This document shows positions 9,287-17,114 of a stretch of DNA of 38,183 bases, piece after piece; position 1 is the first letter of the stretch; the number at the start of each line of letters is the position of its first letter. The stretch is from Candidatus Moranbacteria bacterium CG23_combo_of_CG06-09_8_20_14_all_35_22. Its GTDB lineage: Bacteria > Patescibacteriota > Minisyncoccia > Moranbacterales > UBA2206. Location of the stretch: contig PCRW01000068.1 in the NCBI GenBank assembly GCA_002772115.1, positions 1-38,183 of the forward strand. The letters are read 5' to 3'. The notes under the pieces are model-generated. The model saw only the letters and a program-made list of their open reading frames with translations. It was not told where the DNA came from and made no database searches. Both the position numbers and the translations under genes were made by a program.

Positions 9287-10792
9287 ATGAAAAAAGAAAA
9301 AAATATTATTTTTGTTGCATTACTTTTTATACTAGTATTGGGATTTTTTTTGCGTTTTTATAAACTTGGGCAACAGCCATTTGTGACGGATGAGTTTTTG
9401 GATATTAACGCTACTTATGGATATTTTAAAACTGGGCAATGGTTGGCGTGGGATTTTAATCTAGATCAAGTGAGTGAAAATTTATATACTCAAAGAGAAG
9501 AACGCTCTTGGCTTTATCGCATTCAGGTGGCACAATTGTTTCATTTCTTTCCTTTGACAGAAGCAACGGCGAGGTCAGTGAGTGTCATTTGGGGAATAAT
9601 TAGTATTATTATTTTGTATTTTACAGCTACTTATTTTACTAAAAACAAAATCATTGGTCTTATCTCGGCTTTTCTTTTCGCAGTGAGTATCGCTGGAATA
9701 ACTTTTGATCGAATGCTTCGAATGTACGCCATGTTTTTTCCTGTTTTTCTCCTTTTTTCTTGGTTTCTCTTTCGATTTTTTGAGGAAGAATATGTGGGCA
9801 ATGTTGCAATTATGAAGCTCGTTTGGAATAAATTTGGAATAAATTTAGTCTGGTTTTTGCCAACAACATTTTTTGGATTATTGAGTTTTCATCTGCATCC
9901 GCTTACGCTTAATATTGGCGTGGTTTTTGGTGCTTATCTTGTCATCCAATCCTGCTTGGCTTTTTATCAAAAAAGAACCATATTAAATAAATATACAGTT
10001 ATTTTATTTTTAACATTGATTGGTTTGATTATAGTGTATATAAAAAATCCTCAAGTATATTCGTTTTATTCCAAAAAAGATCTGATTGCTTTTGATCATG
10101 CAAGATGGCGATATTTGCAAGCAATAGTTTCAGATTATATGAATATTATCTTGGCTTACGGATTGATTGTTTCCGGTTTTTATAATCTAAGAAAAAATAC
10201 TAAAATTAAAAAAGAATTAATTTGGCTGATTTGTTGTTTTTTTGCGATAGTTTTTTCGGCAGTTTTCTTGTGGAATGAAGTTTTTGGTTTGCGTTTTATT
10301 TTCTTTGCGATGTCTTTTGGGATAATCTTGCTTTCAAGCGGGATATATTTTTTTGCAGACAAAATTGGAAAATATTTTCTCGCGTATCAGAAAAAAGTTT
10401 TTATTGGTGTGCTAGCACTGGCACTTCTGATTGTTCCAAATTATGCTTATTTTTTTTCCAAAGAAAGTCCGTATCGAAAAGATGAAACTAAAACTGATTA
10501 TCGATCAGCTTTTCAATATTTTTTGGAGAATAAGAATGAAGGTGATGCTTTGCTTACGCGAAATTTTCGCAGTTTTTACTATAAAAACGCTAAAGCTAAA
10601 ATTATCAATAAGGAATGGAACAAAAAAATCAGTTTGGATGAATTGAATAAAATAATGATAGAAAATCCCAGTGGATGGATTGTGACAGGCGATCCAAAAG
10701 GGGACATGGAAAAAGACGCTTTGAAATATATAGAAGAAAATTCGTCAGATAAAAAAGAAATCAGTGGAGTTCAAATTTATCATTGGAATTAG
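9287..10792 (+). CDS. Polytopic GT-C glycosyltransferase, tandem paralogue 3
   Basis: This 501-residue protein is the most diverged of the three tandem copies. It keeps the first-loop acidic pair D35-E36 (TDEFLDINATYGYFKTG), the WDFN turn and the RMLRMYAMFFP motif. The loop after WDFN is shorter and differs from the other two, and the C-terminal domain has lost the Cys pair found in copies 1 and 2. It ends in QIYHWN. Its stop codon overlaps by four bases the stop of the convergent phosphoesterase gene, and no hairpin terminator lies between them, so the two transcripts must run into each other or end inside the genes. Confidence 0.8.
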   Translation: MKKEKNIIFVALLFILVLGFFLRFYKLGQQPFVTDEFLDINATYGYFKTGQWLAWDFNLDQVSENLYTQREERSWLYRIQVAQLFHFFPLTEATARSVSVIWGIISIIILYFTATYFTKNKIIGLISAFLFAVSIAGITFDRMLRMYAMFFPVFLLFSWFLFRFFEEEYVGNVAIMKLVWNKFGINLVWFLPTTFFGLLSFHLHPLTLNIGVVFGAYLVIQSCLAFYQKRTILNKYTVILFLTLIGLIIVYIKNPQVYSFYSKKDLIAFDHARWRYLQAIVSDYMNIILAYGLIVSGFYNLRKNTKIKKELIWLICCFFAIVFSAVFLWNEVFGLRFIFFAMSFGIILLSSGIYFFADKIGKYFLAYQKKVFIGVLALALLIVPNYAYFFSKESPYRKDETKTDYRSAFQYFLENKNEGDALLTRNFRSFYYKNAKAKIINKEWNKKISLDELNKIMIENPSGWIVTGDPKGDMEKDALKYIEENSSDKKEISGVQIYHWN

Positions 10793-11817
10793 TATTTTTT
10801 TGTGCTGACTGTCGCCGAATTGCCGTTTATTTTTACCACAGCAATCATTCTTTGATGATAGGCGGAAGGAATATTATAATTTTTCACTCCGCCAAAATCT
10901 ATAATTCCAAGTGTGGCTGGGTGCTTGTGTCCATTGGCAACTAAAATAATTCGATCTTTATTTTTCTTAAGAATTTTTGAGACTTCATTTTTATTCACCA
11001 AATTCCAAAGTGGATGATGGATAAAGATTATATTTTTGGAACTTTCTTTGAGTCGGCTTTCTAGCCAGTCTAGTGCACCAGAAGTGAGTGTGCCGGTGTA
11101 AATGAAATCGTCAGCATGCTTGGCGTCAATGTGAGTTTCTTCATCAGTGTAGTTGGCATCCAAGACTATAATTTGATAACCTTTAGTATTGGCAACAAAT
11201 CGATTTTTTCGGCCAGTCAAATTTTCAACATTATCCTTGCTCATACTTAGTAGTTCATGATTTCCAATGACATGATAAAGCGGAAAATAAGCAGAAATAA
11301 TGCCACTGGCTTTTTTATAATCCGCCTCGGCCGATTTTTTGGAAATTTCCTTATAGTCCACCCGACTTTCAATTAAATCTCCCAAATCCACAACGATATC
11401 CGGCTGAACTTGATTACGCAAAGTTGAAACAGCTAAATTCAATAAAGTGAAGCCATGTTTTTGTCCGGCATGAGCGTCAGCGATAATCCCAATCGTCAAA
11501 TCAGGGCGTGGAACTTCTTCCTTGGGAGTTTCCTCTTTAGCGGTTTCTTCTGAATTACTTTCTTCTGGCACGGCATTATTTTCCTCTGGTTTTATTTCTG
11601 GTTCCTTGGGCGTTGCTGACTCTGCTTGCACTTCCTGTACCGGTTGAATTTCGGTTAAAGTTATTTCTTGCTCTGGCTCTTTTTCGGCGCCAAAAAGCGC
11701 TACGAAATTTTTTGGATATTGAGAGAAAAAAATCAAAACTAGCGCCGGTAAAATCAAAAGTAAAGGCAGAAATTTTGCTTTGGTTGATTTTTTTTCTACA
11801 ATAACTAAATCATCCAT
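10789..11817 (-). CDS. Membrane-anchored calcineurin-like phosphoesterase with acidic stalk
   Basis: This 342-residue protein is the third phosphoesterase of the locus. It has a transmembrane segment at about residues 16-33, then a stalk of some 60 residues rich in Glu, Pro and Ala (about 45-105), then the catalytic domain. All family motifs are intact: DAH at 114-116, GD in DLGDLIESR, GNHE, IHHP and GHKH. The stalk is much longer than in the two copies at the start of the window, which should place the active site further from the membrane. It is the last gene of the minus-strand arm, 3 bases after the flippase gene. A role in dephosphorylating a lipid-linked glycan or a glycan phosphate is plausible but unproven. 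Confidence 0.88.
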   Translation of the reverse strand: MDDLVIVEKKSTKAKFLPLLLILPALVLIFFSQYPKNFVALFGAEKEPEQEITLTEIQPVQEVQAESATPKEPEIKPEENNAVPEESNSEETAKEETPKEEVPRPDLTIGIIADAHAGQKHGFTLLNLAVSTLRNQVQPDIVVDLGDLIESRVDYKEISKKSAEADYKKASGIISAYFPLYHVIGNHELLSMSKDNVENLTGRKNRFVANTKGYQIIVLDANYTDEETHIDAKHADDFIYTGTLTSGALDWLESRLKESSKNIIFIHHPLWNLVNKNEVSKILKKNKDRIILVANGHKHPATLGIIDFGGVKNYNIPSAYHQRMIAVVKINGNSATVSTKKY

Positions 11818-11820
11818 AAA

Positions 11821-13314
11821 TTATTTTTTCTTAAATATTATTTTTTTGAAAAAAGTAAAATCATCAAGGGTGAATTCTTTGAGGATAATTAAAACAAGAA
11901 GATAAATCCCAGCTAGGATAACGCTCCACAAAATGAAAAACCATTCTTGCGGAGGAAAAAAATTCGAAACAAGAAACATCAAAAATCCGGCGAAAATTAT
12001 TTTTGCAATGCTTTTTATTTGGATGAATTTTCCAAAATATCTTAGCGCATAAAATAATATTATCACAGTTATCAGTCCTGAAACAAGAGAAGTGGCGATG
12101 GCTGATCCGGAAATGCCAAATTTTAAAATCAAAATATAATTTAATCCAGCATTCAGAATCATTCCAAAAAGCGCAATGTACATTGGAATTTTGACTTTGC
12201 CGGCACCATTTAGCGCAAAACTTAGAACATAAAAAATTGTCAAAAATCCAACACCAGGAGCGAGGATTTGCATTGGCAAGACGGAATCGGCATAGCGGGA
12301 ACCAAAAAATAATTGAATGAGGGGTTCGGCATAAGCAACCATAAGAATTATTATCGGAACTAAAATCATCAGCATCAATCGAAAAGTCTGGCTCATTATC
12401 CGTTTTGTTTCTGTGAGATTATTTTGGGAAGTGGTTCTGGAAATCGAAGGCAACATTACCAAAGTTAGCGCGTAAAATAAATAATAGGGGATTCGGCCGA
12501 CAGTGAGTGAAGCGTTATAAATTCCAGTTAAATGATCATCAGCCAGCACTCCTTTGACTAGATATAAGTCCAAAGAAATCAGGAGTTCATAAAAAATCAT
12601 AAAAAGTGTCACGGGCCAAGCGTAATTAACTAGTTTTTTCCAATCAAAAAAATTCGCATTATTTTTGGGAAAATGCCGATTAATGAAAAATTTGTCAATC
12701 AGATAGGCGGTAAGAAAAACCGTAGCGGGAGCGAGAATATAGCCAGAGATGGAACCTTTCAATCCAAAAAAATAAGCTAGGCCAATAACAAAAATTATTC
12801 TGGCAAAAGAGCGAACTATTTTTAGGGTGGATTGCAGACTGAAGCGGTGAATGCCGATGTAATAATAAAGATAAAAAGAAGCGGCGGCAAAAGAGGGGAT
12901 AATCAAAGAAGAAATACGAAAAAGCGGAGTGAGAGTTGGATCACGCAAAATAAAGGATAGTACGGGAGCTAAAAGAAAAAATATTATCGTAATTATCCCA
13001 ATGAGGACAAATTGTAGTAAGGCCGCCTTTTTTTTGACACTCAAGACTAATTCTGGCTGACTTTCAAAAAAACCACTGATGTATTTACTCATAGCTGTCG
13101 GGATGCCATTGCCGATAAGCATAATGATCATTGTAGTGAGTGTCACAACTAATCCATAGCGTCCATAATCCGCGGGACCTAGCATTCGACCTAAAAATGC
13201 ATGGATAATATAACCAGAAAAATTGAAAAATATTTCTGCAATAGCCAGCCATAAAATTGAAGAAACTACGGTTTGTTTTTTTTCGCCAAAGGATGATTTT
13301 GCTAAATTTGACAT
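11821..13314 (-). CDS. Wzx/RfbX-type polysaccharide flippase (MATE/MOP superfamily)
   Basis: This 497-residue protein has about 14 hydrophobic segments, the usual number for Wzx and related MOP-superfamily exporters. The N-terminal region has the typical GRMLGPADYGRYGLVVTL pattern of the polysaccharide biosynthesis family (PF01943/PF14667). It would move polyprenyl-linked oligosaccharides across the cytoplasmic membrane. Its start overlaps the end of the upstream kinase-like gene by 13 bases in another frame, which suggests translational coupling. It is the only dedicated flippase in the window apart from the membrane domain of the GT4 fusion at 2175. Confidence 0.88.
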   Translation of the reverse strand: MSNLAKSSFGEKKQTVVSSILWLAIAEIFFNFSGYIIHAFLGRMLGPADYGRYGLVVTLTTMIIMLIGNGIPTAMSKYISGFFESQPELVLSVKKKAALLQFVLIGIITIIFFLLAPVLSFILRDPTLTPLFRISSLIIPSFAAASFYLYYYIGIHRFSLQSTLKIVRSFARIIFVIGLAYFFGLKGSISGYILAPATVFLTAYLIDKFFINRHFPKNNANFFDWKKLVNYAWPVTLFMIFYELLISLDLYLVKGVLADDHLTGIYNASLTVGRIPYYLFYALTLVMLPSISRTTSQNNLTETKRIMSQTFRLMLMILVPIIILMVAYAEPLIQLFFGSRYADSVLPMQILAPGVGFLTIFYVLSFALNGAGKVKIPMYIALFGMILNAGLNYILILKFGISGSAIATSLVSGLITVIILFYALRYFGKFIQIKSIAKIIFAGFLMFLVSNFFPPQEWFFILWSVILAGIYLLVLIILKEFTLDDFTFFKKIIFKKK

Positions 13315-13916
13315 AATTTTTTTATTTCTTCAAAAACACTTTCTTTATTTTGATTGCCGTCAATTTTTTTCATATTCCAAAAGGAAAAATTAGCGTCATA
13401 CAATTCTTTTTTCTTTTTCAAATACTCCATTCCTTGATCAGGTTTTCGTTCGCGAGACATAATGATTTGCGGATCAGTTTGAAGATAGATCGCCAGATTT
13501 GGCTTCCTAACATCCGATGTTAGGAGTACTTTCCTAACATCGGATGTTAGGAGCGAAAGGTATTCAATATTCACAATGCTGTCATAAAAATATCGATCAC
13601 TTAATATATAATCAAATTTTTCTTTTTCCAATTTCTTGTATAATTTTTTAAAACGCCAAAGATCAATCATTAAAAATATTTTTCGTAAAAATATTTGAAA
13701 AAAATTGGCACGGATAACGCTTTTTTCTTTCTTGGACATTCGATGTCCAATTGGACATCGAATGTCCAAGAGACAACTAATTTTTTTAGCAAGGCCAAAC
13801 TCAATGGCATGAAAATAAAAGACCCGTTTATTTTGGGATTTTAGATATTCTTTTAGTAATTCTATTTGAGTGGATTTTCCAGAGCCATCTAGGCTGGAGA
13901 TTGTGATTAATTTCAT
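13302..13916 (-). CDS. Thymidylate-kinase-like P-loop protein interrupted in frame by two palindromic inserts
   Basis: This 204-residue protein has a Walker A motif (DGSGKST, residues 10-16) and a DRY motif (107-109), the arrangement of thymidylate kinases. The segment PNLAIYLQTDP matches the PDL-x-IYL strand of the family. Two stretches look foreign: residues 50-62, encoded by a perfect 40-bp palindrome, and residues 122-138, in which the peptide LLTSDVRK appears twice, encoded by two mutually complementary 19-mers. Without them the protein would be about 170 residues, short for dTMP kinase. It lies in a glycan operon, overlaps the flippase gene and may act on something other than dTMP. Confidence 0.72.
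   Translation of the reverse strand: MKLITISSLDGSGKSTQIELLKEYLKSQNKRVFYFHAIEFGLAKKISCLLDIRCPIGHRMSKKEKSVIRANFFQIFLRKIFLMIDLWRFKKLYKKLEKEKFDYILSDRYFYDSIVNIEYLSLLTSDVRKVLLTSDVRKPNLAIYLQTDPQIIMSRERKPDQGMEYLKKKKELYDANFSFWNMKKIDGNQNKESVFEEIKKLCQI
13506..13551. repeat. Double palindrome inserted in frame in the kinase-like gene
   Basis: CCTAACAT-CCG-ATGTTAGG at 13506-13524 is a hairpin with 8-base arms and a 3-base loop. The 19-mer at 13533-13551 is its exact reverse complement and is itself a hairpin. The two start 27 bases apart, so each also reads as a nine-codon direct repeat (LLTSDVRK twice). Confidence 0.9.
13731..13770. repeat. Perfect 40-bp palindrome inserted in frame in the kinase-like gene
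   Basis: The left half CTTGGACATTCGATGTCCAA (13731-13750) is the exact reverse complement of the right half (13751-13770). Each half is itself a hairpin (TTGGACAT, 3-base loop, ATGTCCAA). The design matches the element at 13506 although the sequence is unrelated. Confidence 0.9.
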
Positions 13917-13925
13917 GTGATTCTC

Positions 13926-13961
13926 TACGAATTACGAATTAGTACGAATATACGAATGGGA
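13926..13961. repeat. TACGAAT tandem repeat between RtcB-like and kinase-like genes
   Basis: Four copies of TACGAAT are separated by 0-5 bases in the 45-base gap. Related words occur at 20240-20347, 21331-21438 and 32568-32602, so this is a dispersed A+T-rich intergenic repeat. Confidence 0.6.
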
Positions 13962-15278
13962 TTAATACGAAAGGATTTCTACTGTTTCTAATTTTGCCAC
14001 TGTTTTAATTATTTTATTTTCTTCCATTTCGTGGACAATTTTTTCGGCGTATTCTTTGGGATTTTCCAAGCCAGTTATTTTGCCAATTTCATGATTAGCA
14101 GAGAAGAAGGTTTCTTCGTTTTGATCAGTGCCTACGCCAATATAAGCGATTTTATTGGCAAAAGGAGCAATTAGCACTGGTTCGCCAGTTTGGGAGAAAA
14201 TCGCGTGGGGAGTCATTTTTGAGGGTCCGTATGCGCGATTAGCACCATTTCGATGGATAATAACTTTTTGATTAAAATGTGTTTCCTCGTCAAAATAGAC
14301 ATGTGGAGCATCATAAAGCAGTTTGGTCGAAACGGATCTAGCGAATATTTTTTCCAGTGCTTTGTGGATTTCGCAAGTTATCAAGGTTCGATTGGCAAAA
14401 CCATAATTTCCGGTGGCACGAAAAGCTGTGTCAATTTTATTTTTGTCATTGATTTGAATTGAGGGTGAAAAAAGTTTGATAAAAAGCAGGATTAATTTTT
14501 GGGAAAAACTCTTTATTTTTCTGGAAGTATAGAGCGAGGCAGTGTAACGGCCAACAATACTTGAACCCGTATGTATAAAAAAAAGATATTGGTTATTTCT
14601 AATTCCCAGGGTTGAAGCGAGGTTTTCATCTAAAATTTCTGATACTCGCATAAGATAAATGAAATGACTGTTGGTTGCTCCAAGAAGCCCAAGGCGAAAT
14701 TTGGCAATCCAAGAAATTATTTTTGGAACGGCATTGGAAATTTCTTGTTTAGATATTTCTTGATTAGCAAAAAAATTACCTTGAGAAAAAGTATTTTCAA
14801 ATTCATTTTTTGTGCAAATTGGGAAAACTCTTTCCAAAGCTTTACTACCGAGTTGAAAAATATCCATTACCATTTCTTTGGAAATTTTTGTGCCAATTAT
14901 TTTTTTGGAAGGGATGTTTTTCTGGAGTTCAGCAAAAAGATTCTTTATATTTTCTTCAGTTAATTCTTTTCCGGCAAGATCAGTCAAAATAACTCGCATT
15001 CCGCAATTAGTGGCGGAATCCAACATTTCCGGGATAATATTTTTTGAAGCAACGACTGCGCCAGTAGGATTTTCTATGTTTGGCTTAGTGTGAGCTTCAC
15101 TAAGAACAGCAATGTCGTGAAAAACATTTTCATTTGCAGCTATTTTTTCAACTGCCTCCAAGACATCACTTTTTTCAAAATTTCTTTCTTCGGAAAACAA
15201 AATAGCCGGTACTTTCATTTTTTCCGTTTGGAAACTTTTTTTGTTTTCAGAAATATTTTCTAAATTATATTTATTCAT
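13962..15278 (-). CDS. Divergent RtcB-like RNA ligase family protein in a glycan operon
   Basis: This 438-residue protein follows the RtcB plan. AVLSEAH near residue 57 matches the MPDxH segment, NCGMR at 91-95 matches the DIGCGM metal motif, NSHF (H205) matches GNHF, IHTGS (H236) matches the HSGS motif, H326 matches the HHN histidine, and NHEIGK (H396) matches SHGAGR, whose histidine is guanylylated in RtcB. Aligned without gaps, the metal-binding Asp of DIGC is Ala89, while Cys92 is kept. RtcB seals RNA 2',3'-cyclic phosphate to 5'-OH using GTP and manganese. With this substitution and the changed active-site neighbours, the protein may have another nucleotidyl-transfer role. It overlaps the upstream GT4 gene by four bases (ATGA). 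Confidence 0.7.
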   Translation of the reverse strand: MNKYNLENISENKKSFQTEKMKVPAILFSEERNFEKSDVLEAVEKIAANENVFHDIAVLSEAHTKPNIENPTGAVVASKNIIPEMLDSATNCGMRVILTDLAGKELTEENIKNLFAELQKNIPSKKIIGTKISKEMVMDIFQLGSKALERVFPICTKNEFENTFSQGNFFANQEISKQEISNAVPKIISWIAKFRLGLLGATNSHFIYLMRVSEILDENLASTLGIRNNQYLFFIHTGSSIVGRYTASLYTSRKIKSFSQKLILLFIKLFSPSIQINDKNKIDTAFRATGNYGFANRTLITCEIHKALEKIFARSVSTKLLYDAPHVYFDEETHFNQKVIIHRNGANRAYGPSKMTPHAIFSQTGEPVLIAPFANKIAYIGVGTDQNEETFFSANHEIGKITGLENPKEYAEKIVHEMEENKIIKTVAKLETVEILSY

Positions 15279-16393
15279 AAAGTCTTATAAATATCTTCAT
15301 AAATTTCAGCAATTTTTTTGATATCAAAATTTTCCTCGCAAAATTTTCGGGCGTTTTTTCCAAGCAAGATTCGCTTTTCTTTATTTTGATATAAATCAAA
15401 AATCGCGTCAGTTAATTGTTGCAAGTTGTCTTTTTCAATTATAACAGAATTATTATTATTGCCCAATTCTTTTAGAATTTCCAGATCCGTTAAAATTATT
15501 GGTTTTTCACAAGCCATTGCCTCAATAACAGCGAGAGGGATATCAAACTTCCCTCGCATATTTTGCACTGGGAAAAGACTGATGTCACAGAGATTATAAA
15601 CTTCTGGCATATCGTATTTGCCATTATCAAAAAAAGAAACTTTCTCTCGAAGATTATTTTTCTTGATTTTTTCCATAACCTTTTCTTTTTTTTGAGCGTC
15701 TTTTTCGTTTTTAATTCGAACTGCTAAAGTTAGCTTGGCCGTGGGAATTTTTTTGGAAATTTCAATGAAACTATCAACGACTAAATCAATCGCTCCAAGA
15801 CGCACATATTCGCCAGAAAAATTTATCACAAAATCATCTTGCGAAATGTTTTTTTCTCGCATAAGCTCTGGATTTTTTTCTTGCAGTTGATATTTTTCTA
15901 GATCAATCCCTGGGTAAACTCTTCTGACATTTTGAAAGCCCAACGAATCCAATTTATTTTTAGCATGATCAGAGTAGGTGATAATGAGATCGGCAAACAT
16001 CAATTTTTTTATATCACAATCTGACCAAAGATCATCACGAAGAGAAGCGATGGTTTGAATTGTTTTAGTATGCTTAGATTTTAAGAAATTTTTAATCAAG
16101 TAGGAATTAAGTTTTGTCGGTGTGAAAAAATAATGATTGATATCAAATTGGCCTTTGGTTTTGAATTGGAAAAGTAGGGCACGCAGTTTTTGGGAAAAAT
16201 TAAAATCCGAAACCTTGGAAGTAGTATAGATATCATTAGAAACAACATTTTCTGGAAGTTCTGGTAAAATTCCCTTGGTCATTAAGTTAATTTCAAAACC
16301 AACTAGGTTTTTGGCTAGATAATAGGCGAAATTTTTAGAACCCTCATCCCAAGGCGGAGCAATCGGTCTTGTTACTAAGAGTATTTTTTTCAT
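15275..16393 (-). CDS. GT4-family glycosyltransferase
   Basis: This 372-residue protein has the GT-B two-domain fold of family 4. The N-terminal domain begins with ILLVTRPIAPPWDEGSKN and the donor domain with INFSGEYVRLGAIDLVV. The catalytic E-x7-E-like region is near residues 280-295 (FDIPLAVIEAMACEKP), in which the first acid appears as Asp. It should transfer a sugar from a nucleotide donor to a lipid-linked acceptor at the cytoplasmic side. Its stop overlaps the start of the RtcB-like gene (ATGA), so the two are probably translated together. Its upstream region is the 356-base gap that contains the structured RNA on the opposite strand. Confidence 0.85.
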   Translation of the reverse strand: MKKILLVTRPIAPPWDEGSKNFAYYLAKNLVGFEINLMTKGILPELPENVVSNDIYTTSKVSDFNFSQKLRALLFQFKTKGQFDINHYFFTPTKLNSYLIKNFLKSKHTKTIQTIASLRDDLWSDCDIKKLMFADLIITYSDHAKNKLDSLGFQNVRRVYPGIDLEKYQLQEKNPELMREKNISQDDFVINFSGEYVRLGAIDLVVDSFIEISKKIPTAKLTLAVRIKNEKDAQKKEKVMEKIKKNNLREKVSFFDNGKYDMPEVYNLCDISLFPVQNMRGKFDIPLAVIEAMACEKPIILTDLEILKELGNNNNSVIIEKDNLQQLTDAIFDLYQNKEKRILLGKNARKFCEENFDIKKIAEIYEDIYKTL

Positions 16394-16394
16394 A

Positions 16395-16423
16395 TTGACA
16401 AATTTTAACTTTTAGTGTAGTTT
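16395..16423 (+). promoter_or_regulatory. Candidate promoter of the structured RNA
   Basis: A perfect TTGACA at 16395-16400 is followed after 17 bases by TAGTTT at 16418-16423. The -10 box is weak but keeps the T-A and final T positions. Transcription would begin near 16430 and run into the hairpin-rich segment. It points away from the GT4 gene that starts at 16393. Confidence 0.45.
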
Positions 16424-16429
16424 TTATTT

Positions 16430-16747
16430 AGCACATTATTAACCCGAGTTCGAAAGGCGAAACACGCATCAATTGTGAGTGGCCGTGCCATTCATTTCAT
16501 TACTGCGGTTTTCGGCTTCAGGACTCAATTTCCCCGAGGGTTGCGTAACTATAACGCGATTTTGGATTAGGTTTCTGTGTTTATGGAAACCAAATGCAAT
16601 AGTTTTTCAATATTATTGCAATAAATATCCGCCCTCGGGCCCCAACATTTTGGCTAGGAGGCTGTTAAAAACGCCTCTGCCTCACTCCTCAGCAGGAGAC
16701 AGTGGTTTCCCTCCTGTTTCCACTTTTCCCTCCTGCTGAGTTTTTAT
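16430..16747 (+). ncRNA. Candidate structured non-coding RNA of about 310 nt, family not recognised
   Basis: The gap between two minus-strand genes is close to half G+C, against about one third elsewhere, and contains ordered helices on the plus strand. They are: 16476-16483 with 16487-16494; a closing stem CCCGAGGG 16533-16540 with 16632-16639; inside it 16543-16546 with 16554-16557, 16570-16575 with 16586-16591 and 16595-16601 with 16614-16620; then 16658-16662 with 16673-16677; and a final terminator stem. A TTGACA promoter stands upstream. I found no RNase P, tmRNA, SRP or 6S signature words. An 86-codon open frame over it has no family resemblance. Strand and ends are inferred. Confidence 0.5.
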
Positions 16748-16750
16748 TTT
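16688..16750 (+). terminator. Rho-independent terminator of the structured RNA
   Basis: CTCAGCAGGAG at 16688-16698 pairs perfectly with CTCCTGCTGAG at 16730-16740, followed by TTTTTATTTTT. The loop holds a small GTGG/CCAC helix (16702-16705 with 16720-16723). The poly-T run supports the plus strand as the RNA-coding strand. Confidence 0.65.
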
Positions 16751-17109
16751 TACAAATTTTTATAAATTTCTTTTTTCTCATCTTTCGAAATTACCAAAAT
16801 GGTAATTTTTTTATTTTCGCTCGCGAGAGCCAAATCAGGATTTAGTTGCAAGGCCGAACCTTTTTTAATCTCCGCTTCTCCTTCTTGAATTTTCTTTTTA
16901 TTAGATAGGATTTCCCAATGGAAATTATTTTCATCACTGTGATTTTCAATGATAAAATTAAGCTTGTCAGATTTTGGTTCGGCAAAATATAATACCCACC
17001 AATTTTTTCCAGTATTTTCATTAGATTGTTTTTTTTCAATCCAAGCCAAGGAAGAAGCGCTGAAAATAAAAAAGATTATGGTTGTAAAAATAATTGTTTT
17101 AGATTTCAT
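16750..17109 (-). CDS. Small exported protein of unknown function
   Basis: This 119-residue protein starts with a signal-anchor or signal peptide (residues 4-22, hydrophobic, ending ASSLAW). The rest is a single small beta-rich domain with alternating hydrophobic residues (WWVLYFAEP, LNFIIENHS, KKITILVIS), resembling the small extracellular beta domains at the ends of DUF1616-type proteins. That resemblance is weak. It lies 5 bases after the polytopic protein at 17115 and is almost certainly its operon partner. The stop codon abuts the structured-RNA terminator on the other strand. Confidence 0.7.
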   Translation of the reverse strand: MKSKTIIFTTIIFFIFSASSLAWIEKKQSNENTGKNWWVLYFAEPKSDKLNFIIENHSDENNFHWEILSNKKKIQEGEAEIKKGSALQLNPDLALASENKKITILVISKDEKKEIYKNL

Positions 17110-17114
17110 AAAAA

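Noticed and set aside
13302..13916. The kinase-like gene as a frameshifted pseudogene
   Set aside because: Despite two palindromic inserts the frame is intact from the P-loop to the stop codon, and the downstream motifs DRY and IYLQTD remain in register.
16479..16739. An 86-codon open frame on the plus strand across the gap
   Set aside because: It has no recognisable family, an odd composition rich in Pro, Ser and Cys, no ribosome binding site, and it runs through the helices of the structured RNA and its terminator.
16430..16747. Identity of the structured RNA as RNase P RNA or tmRNA
   Set aside because: Neither strand shows the conserved GAGGAAAGTC and ACAGAA words of RNase P RNA, nor a tRNA-like end and tag reading frame of tmRNA.
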